DNA of 5,957 nt from an uncultured Eubacterium sp. (GTDB lineage Bacteria; Bacillota; Clostridia; Lachnospirales; Lachnospiraceae): NCBI GenBank assembly GCA_946611445.1, contig CAMODP010000114.1:1-5957 (forward strand). Reading direction: 5' to 3'. The translations under genes were made by a program, and so were the position numbers. Of this stretch, positions 1-5,957 are shown piece after piece. The notes beneath the pieces are model-generated. The model did not search any database. It was not told where the DNA came from and worked only from the letters and a program-made list of their open reading frames with translations. Each line of letters begins with the position of its first letter. The stretch's first letter is position 1.

Positions 1-100
1 CAGAAAATGTGCCTTGGGCACAAAAAAGTCAAAGTCCGGCACAGCCTCCGGAAAAGAAGCCATAATTTGCCGTCAGCCCGGAGAACCTGAAAGAACGACA

Positions 101-266
101 GCCGGGACGGAGGCAGGGGACATCCAGGTGGTCGACTTCAGCGAGTACGTGTCCGAGACCGGTCGAATCTTATGTGGCCGGGCATACCTGCCCCGGGCAC
201 ATTAGATGAGCAGGCTCGGACCGGCGCAGCGGAGACCATCCGGATGACCCCTGCCCCCGTTCCGGC
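101..266. repeat. Long imperfect inverted repeat / possible structured RNA
   Basis: Bases 101-125 pair with 242-266 over 25 positions: 22 Watson-Crick pairs, one G-T wobble and two mismatches. Across a single mismatch (126/241) the helix continues with 127-133 against 234-240 (7 pairs, one wobble). After an asymmetric bubble (134-151 opposite 221-233), 152-157 pairs with 215-220 (TCCGAG/CTCGGA). The tip is a hairpin at 167-207 with 14 pairs and two single mismatches. The whole is a rod about 166 nt long. The outline (closing stem, central bubble, terminal stem) recalls 6S RNA, but I see no decisive conserved sequence and no U-tract terminator on the plus strand. It could equally be a palindromic mobile repeat. 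The strand is undetermined. Confidence 0.6.
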
Positions 267-357
267 GTCCGATCCTGTTATCCGTCCTTATTACACTAAA
301 TGGCAGTTCAATTGCGCAAAATGAGACAATGAGAGCCGTCCCTTCTGATTCAAATAT

Positions 358-372
358 TACCCCCACGGGGTA
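358..372. repeat. Short perfect hairpin abutting the lon promoter
   Basis: TACCCC (358-363) and GGGGTA (367-372) form a perfect 6-bp inverted repeat around a 3-base loop CAC. It ends 4 bases before the -35 hexamer of the lon promoter. No T-run follows, so it is not an intrinsic terminator on the plus strand. It may be an operator-like site or chance. Confidence 0.35.
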
Positions 373-376
373 CCTC

Positions 377-404
377 TTGACAATATGAAAATATGTGATA
401 CAAT
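377..404 (+). promoter_or_regulatory. Sigma-A type promoter of lon
   Basis: A perfect -35 TTGACA (377-382) is separated by 16 bp from the -10 TACAAT (399-404), which differs from consensus at one base. A TG one base upstream of the -10 (396-397) gives an extended -10. The expected start of transcription is near 410-412, just before the CIRCE element. The spacing to the gene and the strength of both hexamers make this the likely main lon promoter. Confidence 0.85.
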
Positions 405-414
405 ACAATCGTGA

Positions 415-441
415 TCAGCACTCAAACACAACGAGTGCTAA
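415..441 (+). promoter_or_regulatory. CIRCE operator (HrcA binding site)
   Basis: The sequence reads TCAGCACTC, nine bases, then GAGTGCTAA. The CIRCE consensus is TTAGCACTC-N9-GAGTGCTAA, so 17 of the 18 arm positions match, with one T to C change in the left arm and the exact 9-base spacer. It lies just downstream of the predicted transcription start and ahead of the ribosome binding site, a usual position for CIRCE. It predicts repression of lon by HrcA and release on heat shock. As RNA the arms can also form a stem-loop in the lon leader. Confidence 0.93.
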
Positions 442-465
442 CAAGGAAGAAAGGAGGCACTTGCC

Positions 466-2829
466 ATGAAAACATATATGATTATACCTGTATTCGACGC
501 TGTAATTCTGCCGGACGTGGATTATCAGATCGGCACAGATGATTTTACAGAGCAGGAGAAGAGCCGTATCAAGATTGACGGCAACCAGGCGATTCTTATG
601 CCTCTGAAAGAGGCTGCAGACAGGAAGGATATCACGGCGGCAAGCTTCTTCGGAAAAGGTGTTCTCGCGGATATTCTGGAGATCAGGAATACCCGTTTCG
701 GGACGAGGGTCCACGCCCGCACCAGACAGAAGGTGCAGATCCAGGACATCACAGCGACAGAAGAGATCCTGGAGGGATCTTATATCACGCTGGAGGAAGT
801 GCCGGATATTACGGAAAAGGGCGAGAAAGAGCTGCTGGAAAGTCTGAAGAAATACACTTCGGAGATCGCGGCGCACATGCAGGGCGGAGAACTGGCAATC
901 CAGTATATCCAGGGTGTCAGTTCCATTAATGAATACGGCGCCATGTTCTGCCAGTTCTTTGAGATGAGCCCGCAGGAGAAGTATGCCCTTCTGAGCACGG
1001 ATTCGCTCAGAGAACGCGGCCTGCTTATCCAGGACGCGCTGCTGCGCCTGAAAGGGACCGTGGACCTGCAGATCGATCTGAACAAGCGGTACAATGACAC
1101 GGAGGGAAACGTATACAAAAAGGCGGCCCTGCAGAAACAGCTCGGACTCCTGCAGCAGGAGCTGGATGACATGGATCCCGAGGCCGCTTCGGAAGAGAAT
1201 GAGTACAAGAGGAAGATCGAGGAATCCGGCATGCCGGAGGAGGCCCGCAAAGAGGTGGACCGGATCCTGCAGCGGTATATGATGGCGCAGCCGAATGATC
1301 CGGAGAGAAGCACGCTTGAAAACTATCTGGATTTTGTGACGGACCTGAAGTGGAAGATCGAAGAAACCCCGGAGATAGACCTGAAGAAGGCCAGAAAAAT
1401 CCTGGACAGGGATCACTACGGTCTGGATAAGGTCAAGGAACGGATTCTCCAGCAAATAGCCGTGATGAAGCTGAAAAACCAGGAATCGGGATCGATCCTG
1501 CTCTTTGTCGGCGCGCCCGGAACCGGCAAAACCAGCATGGGCAAGAGCATTGCCGAGGCGCTTGGCAGGAAATATGTCCGGATCAGTCTGGGCGGCGTGC
1601 GGGATGAGGCCGAAATCAGAGGCCACCGGCGCACCTATGTAGGCGCCATGGCAGGCAGAATCATGGAGGGCATTCGACGCGCCGGATCGATGAATCCGGT
1701 GGTAGTCCTGGACGAAGTGGATAAGCTGACGCAGGGGTTCCAGGGAGATCCGGCCAGCGCGCTTCTGGAGGTGCTGGATCCCGAGCAGAACAATACATTT
1801 ACGGATCACTATATGAATGTGCCCTATGACCTGTCAAATGTCTTCTTTATCTGCACGGCGAACAGCGCAGATACGATACCGGGGCCGCTTCTTGACCGGA
1901 TGGAATCCATAAGACTGCCCGGATATACGCCGATTGAGAAGCTGCAGATCGCAAAGCGCCATCTGCTTGGCCGCTCCATGGAGGATGCCGGTATTACCAG
2001 AGACGACCTGTCTGTTTCTGACGGCGCCTTCCGCCGGATTATCTCAGAATACACGATGGAGGCAGGCGTCAGAGGCCTGAAAAAACAGCTGGATATTATG
2101 GCCAGACATGTGGCTGCCGACATTGTGGAAAATGGCAGAAGAAAGATCTCTGTGAAAGAGAAAGACGTACAGAAGTATCTGGGAAACAATGCGATTACAC
2201 ATGACCGCATCCTGAAGGACATGCCTGCGGGTGTCGCCACAGGGCTGGCCTGGACACAGGTGGGAGGAGAAATCCTGTTTATTGAGACTTCCGTCATGCA
2301 CGGCAACGGAAAAATTCTGATTACCGGACAGCTGGGAGATGTGATGAAGGAGTCTGCGCAGATCGCGCTGAGTCTGGTGAAAGAGCAGTTTATCTCTGAT
2401 AAGCTGGATTTCAAAGACAAGGATATCCACATTCATGTCCCGGCGGGCGCCACACCGAAGGACGGTCCGTCTGCCGGTGTAACCCTGTTCACGGCGCTGG
2501 TTTCCCTGGTGACCGGGCACCCGGTCCGGGCGGATCTCGCCATGACCGGAGAGATTTCCCTGCGCGGACAGGTGCTGCCGATCGGCGGCCTGCCGGAGAA
2601 ACTGATGGCTGCCCAGCGGGCAGGCGTGAAAAAAGTTCTCATCCCGAAGGACAATGTAAAGAATCTGGAGGATGTGGCAGAGGAGGTGCGCAGAAGCATG
2701 GAGATTGTGCCGGTAGAGAATGTGCGGGAAGTGATCCGCCACGCGATTGGCATCAGTCTCCCGAAAAAGCATCCGGTTCTGTTCAACAGCGGCACAGCCC
2801 GCACGTATGCTTCCCCGGCCGGCGGCTGA
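466..2829 (+). CDS. lon: ATP-dependent Lon protease (endopeptidase La, LonA type)
   Basis: This is a complete cytoplasmic AAA+ serine protease of 787 residues that unfolds and degrades damaged or regulatory proteins; E. coli Lon has 784. The start ATG follows AAGGAGG (451-457) by 8 bases. The N-terminal substrate-binding domain covers about residues 1-195. A helical, coiled-coil-prone region follows, including 216-237. The ATPase module carries Walker A GAPGTGKT (349-356), Walker B VVVLDEVD (412-419), sensor-1 Asn466, an arginine finger Arg478 in PLLDRME and sensor-2 Arg536 in GVRGL. The protease domain starts near 586, with catalytic Ser669 in PKDGPSAG and Lys712 in GGLPEK, 43 residues apart as in E. 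coli. All catalytic residues are present. The N-terminus (IPVFDAVILPDV) departs from the usual LPLRD..FPG opening, and about 22 residues (766-787) extend past the usual end. The promoter and CIRCE site upstream indicate HrcA control. Confidence 0.97.
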   Translation: MKTYMIIPVFDAVILPDVDYQIGTDDFTEQEKSRIKIDGNQAILMPLKEAADRKDITAASFFGKGVLADILEIRNTRFGTRVHARTRQKVQIQDITATEEILEGSYITLEEVPDITEKGEKELLESLKKYTSEIAAHMQGGELAIQYIQGVSSINEYGAMFCQFFEMSPQEKYALLSTDSLRERGLLIQDALLRLKGTVDLQIDLNKRYNDTEGNVYKKAALQKQLGLLQQELDDMDPEAASEENEYKRKIEESGMPEEARKEVDRILQRYMMAQPNDPERSTLENYLDFVTDLKWKIEETPEIDLKKARKILDRDHYGLDKVKERILQQIAVMKLKNQESGSILLFVGAPGTGKTSMGKSIAEALGRKYVRISLGGVRDEAEIRGHRRTYVGAMAGRIMEGIRRAGSMNPVVVLDEVDKLTQGFQGDPASALLEVLDPEQNNTFTDHYMNVPYDLSNVFFICTANSADTIPGPLLDRMESIRLPGYTPIEKLQIAKRHLLGRSMEDAGITRDDLSVSDGAFRRIISEYTMEAGVRGLKKQLDIMARHVAADIVENGRRKISVKEKDVQKYLGNNAITHDRILKDMPAGVATGLAWTQVGGEILFIETSVMHGNGKILITGQLGDVMKESAQIALSLVKEQFISDKLDFKDKDIHIHVPAGATPKDGPSAGVTLFTALVSLVTGHPVRADLAMTGEISLRGQVLPIGGLPEKLMAAQRAGVKKVLIPKDNVKNLEDVAEEVRRSMEIVPVENVREVIRHAIGISLPKKHPVLFNSGTARTYASPAGG

Positions 2830-2837
2830 GAACAGGA

Positions 2838-3701
2838 TCAGATGCGCCGGATGCCTTCCAGAATGGAATCGGTCTGGTCTTCCGAATACGAGACGGCAGT
2901 TGCACAGAGGATGTAACTGCCTTCTTTCATGTAAACCTGTGTCTCATAAAACGGAATGCCCTGCACCGAACCTTCAATCCTTGTGCAGACGGCGGGCTCA
3001 TCTGAGAAGTCCGTTGTCTCTTTTCTGACAGAAATATCCTGAGCTCCCTGCGCTTCCAGAGCGGAGCGGAGAGGGGCAAGAGAGGTATCCACAAGCGTAT
3101 CGATGTCCGCGTTGGCGCCGTAGACAGCCTTTATATTCTGTACGGTGATGTTGAGATTCTGGTAACCGTCGTCACTGGTCGCGTACATGTCAAACCATGT
3201 CTGGCCTTCGCTCAGGGCGGACCGGATCTCTTCTGCGGAGTCCTTGTCCGAGACCGCCTTGTTCATTTCCGCAAGCTGCGGTTCTTCCGCAAAAGACCAG
3301 TCCTTCGGCAGCCGAAAACGAATGCCGAAATAGGAATTCCGGTAGACGGAAGAAGTACTCGTGCCGGCATCAAACGTGTCAGCGGGGGCTTCTGCGGACG
3401 CAGAGAATGTATCAGCGGCATCGCCGGATTGGGAGACTGTGCCGCTTTCTGCTGCAGAAACCGCGGCATCAGATGAAGCGGCACTCACATCCGAAGATGT
3501 GGTGACAACAGATCCCATTACTGCAGATGCCGCAGTCTCCGGCTCGGCTTCAGCTTCAGCTGAACTGCCGGAAATATGCGCGGATGAGGCGGCAGAACTC
3601 TCTGAGGCTGCGGAAGAAGAGTTTGTACCGGCGCAGCCGGCAGCTGAAAAAAGCATGCCGAGTGCGAGCAGAGCCGCAGAGAACCGAATCGTGTTTTTCA
3701 T
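2838..3701 (-). CDS. Putative lipoprotein with Ser/Ala-rich linker
   Basis: The predicted product has 287 residues and should be a lipid-anchored protein on the outer face of the membrane. A signal peptide (KNTIR, then a hydrophobic stretch 8-21) ends in a lipobox AAGC with Cys23 as the lipidated residue. Residues 24-117 are a low-complexity linker made almost only of Ala, Ser, Glu, Asp and Thr. A folded domain follows (about 119-287), opening with YRNSYFGIRFRLPKDW. This resembles the start of many clostridial lipoprotein domains of unknown function that begin with an aromatic residue, a GI.F..P..W pattern and an alpha/beta fold. I cannot name the family. The gene has its own promoter, back to back with the riboswitch promoter, and converges on lon with an 8-bp gap. 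Its ribosome binding site AAAGGACAGG (3711-3720) is imperfect and rather distant from the ATG. Function is unknown; the link to metal response is only positional. Confidence 0.88.
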   Translation of the reverse strand: MKNTIRFSAALLALGMLFSAAGCAGTNSSSAASESSAASSAHISGSSAEAEAEPETAASAVMGSVVTTSSDVSAASSDAAVSAAESGTVSQSGDAADTFSASAEAPADTFDAGTSTSSVYRNSYFGIRFRLPKDWSFAEEPQLAEMNKAVSDKDSAEEIRSALSEGQTWFDMYATSDDGYQNLNITVQNIKAVYGANADIDTLVDTSLAPLRSALEAQGAQDISVRKETTDFSDEPAVCTRIEGSVQGIPFYETQVYMKEGSYILCATAVSYSEDQTDSILEGIRRI

Positions 3702-3734
3702 AAAGAAACACCTGTCCTTTCAGAAATTACCCAT

Positions 3735-3763
3735 ATTCTATGCTAACAGGAAGGGGTTGTCAA
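3735..3763 (-). promoter_or_regulatory. Promoter of the lipoprotein gene
   Basis: Read on the minus strand, a perfect -35 TTGACA (3758-3763) and a -10 TAGAAT (3735-3740, one mismatch) are 17 bp apart. Transcription should begin near 3728 and give a leader of about 27 nt. The -35 lies only 8 bp from the -35 of the opposing promoter. Confidence 0.85.
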
Positions 3764-3771
3764 ATTTTGGG

Positions 3772-3800
3772 TTGACTTCTCAGACCGGATTTAATAGAAT
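3772..3800 (+). promoter_or_regulatory. Promoter of the riboswitch-permease transcript
   Basis: TTGACT (3772-3777) and TAGAAT (3795-3800) are each one base from consensus and are 17 bp apart. The expected start near 3806-3808 coincides with the first base of aptamer helix P1, so the RNA would begin with the riboswitch. The permease leader is then about 250 nt long, consistent with regulation inside the leader. Confidence 0.88.
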
Positions 3801-3807
3801 AGCGGGA

Positions 3808-3948
3808 GATAAAGGGGAGTAGCCGGCGGCAGATCATAACTGTTTCATTACTACGGGCAGCTGCCGCAGCCGGAGACGTCAATCACGATGCCATGCATCC
3901 GTTTCCGGCTCAGGGGAAGTTCTTTGGACCGATGGCAAGACTTTTATC
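3808..3948 (+). ncRNA. yybP-ykoY manganese riboswitch aptamer
   Basis: The segment has the signature of the yybP-ykoY class: AAAGGGGAGTAG at 3811-3822, CGTCAAT at 3877-3883 and GGCAAGAC at 3934-3941 just before the closing helix. Helix P1 pairs GATAAA (3808-3813) with TTTATC (3943-3948). A GC-rich P2 is formed by CGGCAG (3827-3832) with CTGCCG (3861-3866), enclosing a loop. The two conserved loops flanking P1 are the known Mn2+ binding site in crystal structures of this class, where they dock side by side. The element binds Mn2+ and generally turns on genes for manganese efflux or tolerance. Here it stands between a strong promoter and a transporter gene, with a terminator overlapping its 3' end. 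Confidence 0.94.
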
Positions 3949-3982
3949 ACAGGATGACTGTGGTAGAAGTCTTTTTTGTTTT
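3937..3982 (+). terminator. Riboswitch expression platform: intrinsic terminator
   Basis: A 16-bp stem (3937-3952 with 3958-3973), with two G-U wobbles and no mismatch, encloses the loop GATGA. Six Ts (3972-3977), one G and four more Ts follow. The 5' arm includes the whole 3' strand of aptamer helix P1 (3943-3948), so aptamer and terminator cannot form together. With Mn2+ the aptamer holds this strand and transcription continues; without it the terminator forms. This predicts an ON switch. Confidence 0.94.
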
Positions 3983-4025
3983 GCGGCGGCAGGGCAGCTG
4001 CTCCCGTATTGCCAATGCCGCCCGC
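3983..4025 (+). other. Secondary hairpin between terminator and permease start
   Basis: GCGG-CGGCA (3983-3991) pairs with TGCCG (4016-4020) and CCGC (4022-4025), giving 9 pairs with one bulged C. No T-run follows, so it is not a terminator. It ends 20 bases before the permease ribosome binding site. It carries copies of both strands of aptamer helix P2 (CGGCGGCAG and GGGCAGCTGC) and could compete with the aptamer for pairing. Confidence 0.5.
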
Positions 4026-4059
4026 AGACAGGAAAGAGAGAAAAAAAGGAGACCGGGGG

Positions 4060-5328
4060 ATGAAATTGCTGGCGTTGCTTATTTTTGTGGCCATGTATGT
4101 GCTGATGACGATCCGCATGAAGCAGCGGGTCTGGATCGTGCTGGGGGCAGCCCTGATCTATCTGCTCCTGGGAATCCTGCCGCTCTCATCCATACCCGAA
4201 GCCGTGAACTGGAACGCGCTGATGATGATCGCCGGGACCATGGTGATCGTCGATTACTTTATAGGATCCCGGATGCCGAACCGGATTGCCGACCTGCTGC
4301 TGGACAAATCCAAAAATGTCATGTGGGTTACAATCTATATGTCTCTGTTTGCGGGGGCGGTCTCCGCATTCATTGATAATGTGGCCACCGTGCTGATGGT
4401 TGCGCCTGTAGGCCTGGCGATCTGTCACAAACTGAAGATTTCTCCGGTGGGCATGCTGCTCTCAATCGCGGTTTCTTCCAATCTGCAGGGCGCGGCTACG
4501 CTGGTGGGAGACACGACGTCCATTATGCTGGGCGCATATGCCCACATGGATTTTCTGGATTTCTTCTGGATGAACGGCCGGCCGGGCATTTTCTTTGCCG
4601 TGGAACTGGGAGCACTGGCCACAGTACCCGTGATGATGATTCTTTTCCGCAAGGACAGAGAACCGGTGGAGTCAAGAGAAAAGACGAAAGTGACTGACTA
4701 TACGCCTTCGGTTCTCCTTATTGCGGTAGTCGTTGCCCTGATCGGCGCCTCCTTTTTCAAGAATAAGCCGGATATAACCAACGGCCTGATCTGCTGCCTG
4801 ACAGCGGTTATCGCCATAATCTGCGATGTTCTGCGGACCCGTTCGTGGGCACACACCCGTCATGCCCTCAGGAGCGTTGATGTTGAAACCCTGGCCTTGC
4901 TCTTCTGTCTTTTCCTGGTGATCGCCGGCATCACGGAAGCGGGAGTTGTGGATGACGCGGCATCGCTGATCGCGTCAGCAGGAGGAAGCAACCTGTTTCT
5001 TCTCTATACGATTATCGTCTGGGGTTCGGTGCTGTTTTCGGCGTTTATTGACAACATTCCCTATGTGGCTACGATGCTGCCGATCATTACCGGAATTACC
5101 GGACAGCTGGGGATCGCACCGTATCTTCTGTATTTCGGACTGCTGACGGGAGCAACCCTGGGCGGCAATATCACGCCGGTCGGCGCATCCGCGAATATTA
5201 CGGCAGTCGGACTTCTGAAGAGACAGGGATATGAAGTATCGTTCAGGGATTTCATGCGGATCGGCCTTCCGTTCACGCTGACGGCTGTCATGGTCGGATA
5301 CCTGTTCATCTGGTTTGTATGGAAGTGA
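4060..5328 (+). CDS. ArsB/NhaD/P-protein-type permease, candidate Mn2+ exporter
   Basis: This is an integral membrane transporter of the ion transporter superfamily, 422 residues with roughly 11-12 hydrophobic segments. ATG 4060 is preferred over an in-frame TTG at 3976, because AAGGAG (4046-4051) sits 8 bases upstream of it and the TTG lies inside the terminator. The two-fold internal repeat is clear: SAFIDNVAT (102-110) matches SAFIDNIPY (327-335), and QGAATLVGDTTSIMLG (143-158) matches GGNITPVGASANI (368-380). A charged loop (197-213) separates the halves. Family members move anions, arsenite or Na+/H+. In the first half the usual GDPPN motif is replaced by GDTTS, which may reflect another substrate. 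Control by a Mn2+ ON riboswitch suggests export of manganese or relief of Mn2+ stress; this is inference. Database labels are likely to read SLC13 family permease or arsenic transporter. Confidence 0.92.
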   Translation: MKLLALLIFVAMYVLMTIRMKQRVWIVLGAALIYLLLGILPLSSIPEAVNWNALMMIAGTMVIVDYFIGSRMPNRIADLLLDKSKNVMWVTIYMSLFAGAVSAFIDNVATVLMVAPVGLAICHKLKISPVGMLLSIAVSSNLQGAATLVGDTTSIMLGAYAHMDFLDFFWMNGRPGIFFAVELGALATVPVMMILFRKDREPVESREKTKVTDYTPSVLLIAVVVALIGASFFKNKPDITNGLICCLTAVIAIICDVLRTRSWAHTRHALRSVDVETLALLFCLFLVIAGITEAGVVDDAASLIASAGGSNLFLLYTIIVWGSVLFSAFIDNIPYVATMLPIITGITGQLGIAPYLLYFGLLTGATLGGNITPVGASANITAVGLLKRQGYEVSFRDFMRIGLPFTLTAVMVGYLFIWFVWK

Positions 5329-5366
5329 TCAGGAGAAGTAAAAAGAATAGATAAAAAAGAATAAGT

Positions 5367-5395
5367 AAAAAAGAAGCCGGTTATTCGCCGGCTTC
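5367..5395 (-). terminator. Intrinsic terminator of the aminotransferase transcript
   Basis: GAAGCCGG (5373-5380) and CCGGCTTC (5388-5395) form a perfect 8-bp stem with a 7-base loop. On the minus strand the stem is followed by six Ts (5367-5372) and then a T-rich tract, so it terminates leftward transcription. On the plus strand no T-run follows, so the permease has no obvious intrinsic terminator of its own. The stem lies about 130 bases beyond the aminotransferase stop codon. Confidence 0.85.
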
Positions 5396-5528
5396 GTAAC
5401 TATTCAGCTGCGCTGAATGTTACTGCGCAGATCCATAAGAGATCGCCTTCGGCGAGAGGATCTGCGCACACTTGAATCATGTTCTGACGCCCTCAGCAGC
5501 GCAGTGCTTCGGGCTTACGAAGGCGTTA
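5396..5528. repeat. Abutting hairpins in the aminotransferase 3' untranslated region
   Basis: Three further inverted repeats fill this stretch, and no gene is seen. The first is 5396-5423: GTAAC-T-ATTCAGC, loop TGC, GCTGAAT-GTTAC, 12 pairs with one bulged T. The second is 5424-5468: perfect 11-bp arms TGCGCAGATCC/GGATCTGCGCA enclosing a 5-bp hairpin (5443-5455). The third is 5485-5491 with 5522-5528, 7 pairs with one wobble; it includes the aminotransferase stop codon and encloses a small TTCG/CGAA hairpin. The first two touch each other and the terminator with no spacer bases. This may be a structured 3' untranslated region, a processed small RNA on the minus strand, or a palindromic repeat family. 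Confidence 0.6.
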
Positions 5529-5957
5529 TCCGGCTTCTTCCAGTAGTTTCTCCGCGCTGACCAGGCGGACACACAGGGAGAACAGTTTCGCAGCTGTCTT
5601 CAGGTCCGGGAGACTCGGATAGGTAGGCGCGATCCGGATGTTGGAATCAAACGGATCCTTGCCGTATGGCCATGTGGCCCCGGCTTTCGTCATTTCAACG
5701 CCGGCCTTTTTCGCCCGGGCGACAATCTTTTTCGCGCAGCCCGGAAGAGAGTCAAAACTGATGAAATATCCGCCCAGAGGCTTTGTCCATTCTCCGATTC
5801 CCAGTCCGGAGAGTTCTTCATCCAGGATTTGCTCCACTGCCTCGAATTTCGGCCGGATAATCTCCGCGTGCTTCCGCATGTGCTCGGTCATGCCGTGGAT
5901 ATCGCCGAAGAAGCGCACGTGCCGCAGCTGGTTCACCTTGTCGTGGCCGATGGTCTG
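5526..5957 (-). CDS. Aspartate aminotransferase, type Ic (Aminotran_MocR fold), 3' part
   Basis: The last 143 codons of a PLP-dependent aminotransferase are present; the 5' part lies beyond the right edge. The frame is open to the last base, beginning QTIGHDKVNQLRHVRFF, so the GTG at 5934-5936 is an internal valine and not a start. The sequence resembles the C-terminal domain of the Corynebacterium-type aspartate aminotransferase: MRKHAEIIRPKFEAVEQIL, EWTKPLGGYFISFDSLPG, a GATWPYGKDPFDSNIRIAP block and a final helix. Arg in NIRIAP is expected to bind the substrate alpha-carboxylate. The PLP lysine is outside the window. The full enzyme would be about 430 residues, cytoplasmic, exchanging amino groups between aspartate and 2-oxoglutarate; the exact substrate cannot be settled from this part. 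It converges on the permease, and its terminator lies at 5367-5395. Confidence 0.93.
   Translation of the reverse strand, partial: QTIGHDKVNQLRHVRFFGDIHGMTEHMRKHAEIIRPKFEAVEQILDEELSGLGIGEWTKPLGGYFISFDSLPGCAKKIVARAKKAGVEMTKAGATWPYGKDPFDSNIRIAPTYPSLPDLKTAAKLFSLCVRLVSAEKLLEEAG

Larger units (their letters stand above)
1..376. other. Region without a convincing gene, upstream of lon
   Basis: No recognisable protein is encoded here. A plus-strand frame is open from the left edge to a TAG at 203-205 and ends in residues GRAYLPRAH. It could be the 3' end of a gene that begins outside the window, but it matches no family I know. Its last 105 bases lie inside the strong inverted repeat at 101-266, so its openness may be a by-product of GC-rich structured DNA. 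I give a real C-terminus about a 15-20% chance. The stretch 267-357 shows nothing clear apart from an 8-bp palindrome TTGCGCAA at 312-319. A 6-bp hairpin at 358-372 abuts the lon promoter. Confidence 0.5.

Overview
The window most likely comes from a Firmicute of the class Clostridia, probably a Lachnospiraceae-like gut anaerobe of moderate GC content. The evidence is a CIRCE operator of the HrcA type, a yybP-ykoY manganese riboswitch with a Firmicute-style intrinsic terminator, strong AAGGAGG-type ribosome binding sites and a Ser/Ala-rich lipoprotein typical of this group. The taxonomic placement is inference; no rRNA or marker gene is present.

Layout. Positions 1-376 hold no convincing gene. 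Their main content is a long, GC-rich imperfect inverted repeat (101-266) that could fold into one rod-like RNA of about 166 nt. A strong promoter (377-404) and a near-perfect CIRCE element (415-441) precede a complete lon gene (466-2829, +), so this ATP-dependent protease appears to be under HrcA heat-shock control. Only 8 bp after lon lies the 3' end of a convergent lipoprotein gene (2838-3701, -) with a long Ser/Ala linker and an unassigned C-terminal domain.

The central feature is the divergent region 3702-4059. Two well-formed promoters stand back to back with their -35 hexamers 8 bp apart. The leftward one drives the lipoprotein. The rightward one starts transcription almost exactly at the first base of a yybP-ykoY (Mn2+) aptamer (3808-3948). 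The 3' strand of aptamer helix P1 is also the 5' arm of a 16-bp intrinsic terminator (3937-3982), which is the arrangement of a transcriptional ON switch: Mn2+ bound, terminator prevented, gene expressed. The controlled gene (4060-5328, +) is a 422-residue permease of the ArsB/NhaD/P-protein branch of the ion transporter superfamily. Because this riboswitch class usually controls manganese efflux or tolerance genes (MntP, TerC-like, UPF0016, P-type ATPases), the permease is a candidate manganese exporter of a different family. This is the most interesting inference in the window.

The right end holds a run of abutting hairpins (5373-5468, plus one at 5485-5528), the first of which is an intrinsic terminator for the leftward gene. 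That gene is the 3' part of a type Ic (MocR-like fold) aspartate aminotransferase (5526-5957, -), cut by the window edge. The genes do not form one operon: each of the three complete genes has its own promoter, and their common theme, if any, is stress and metal homeostasis.
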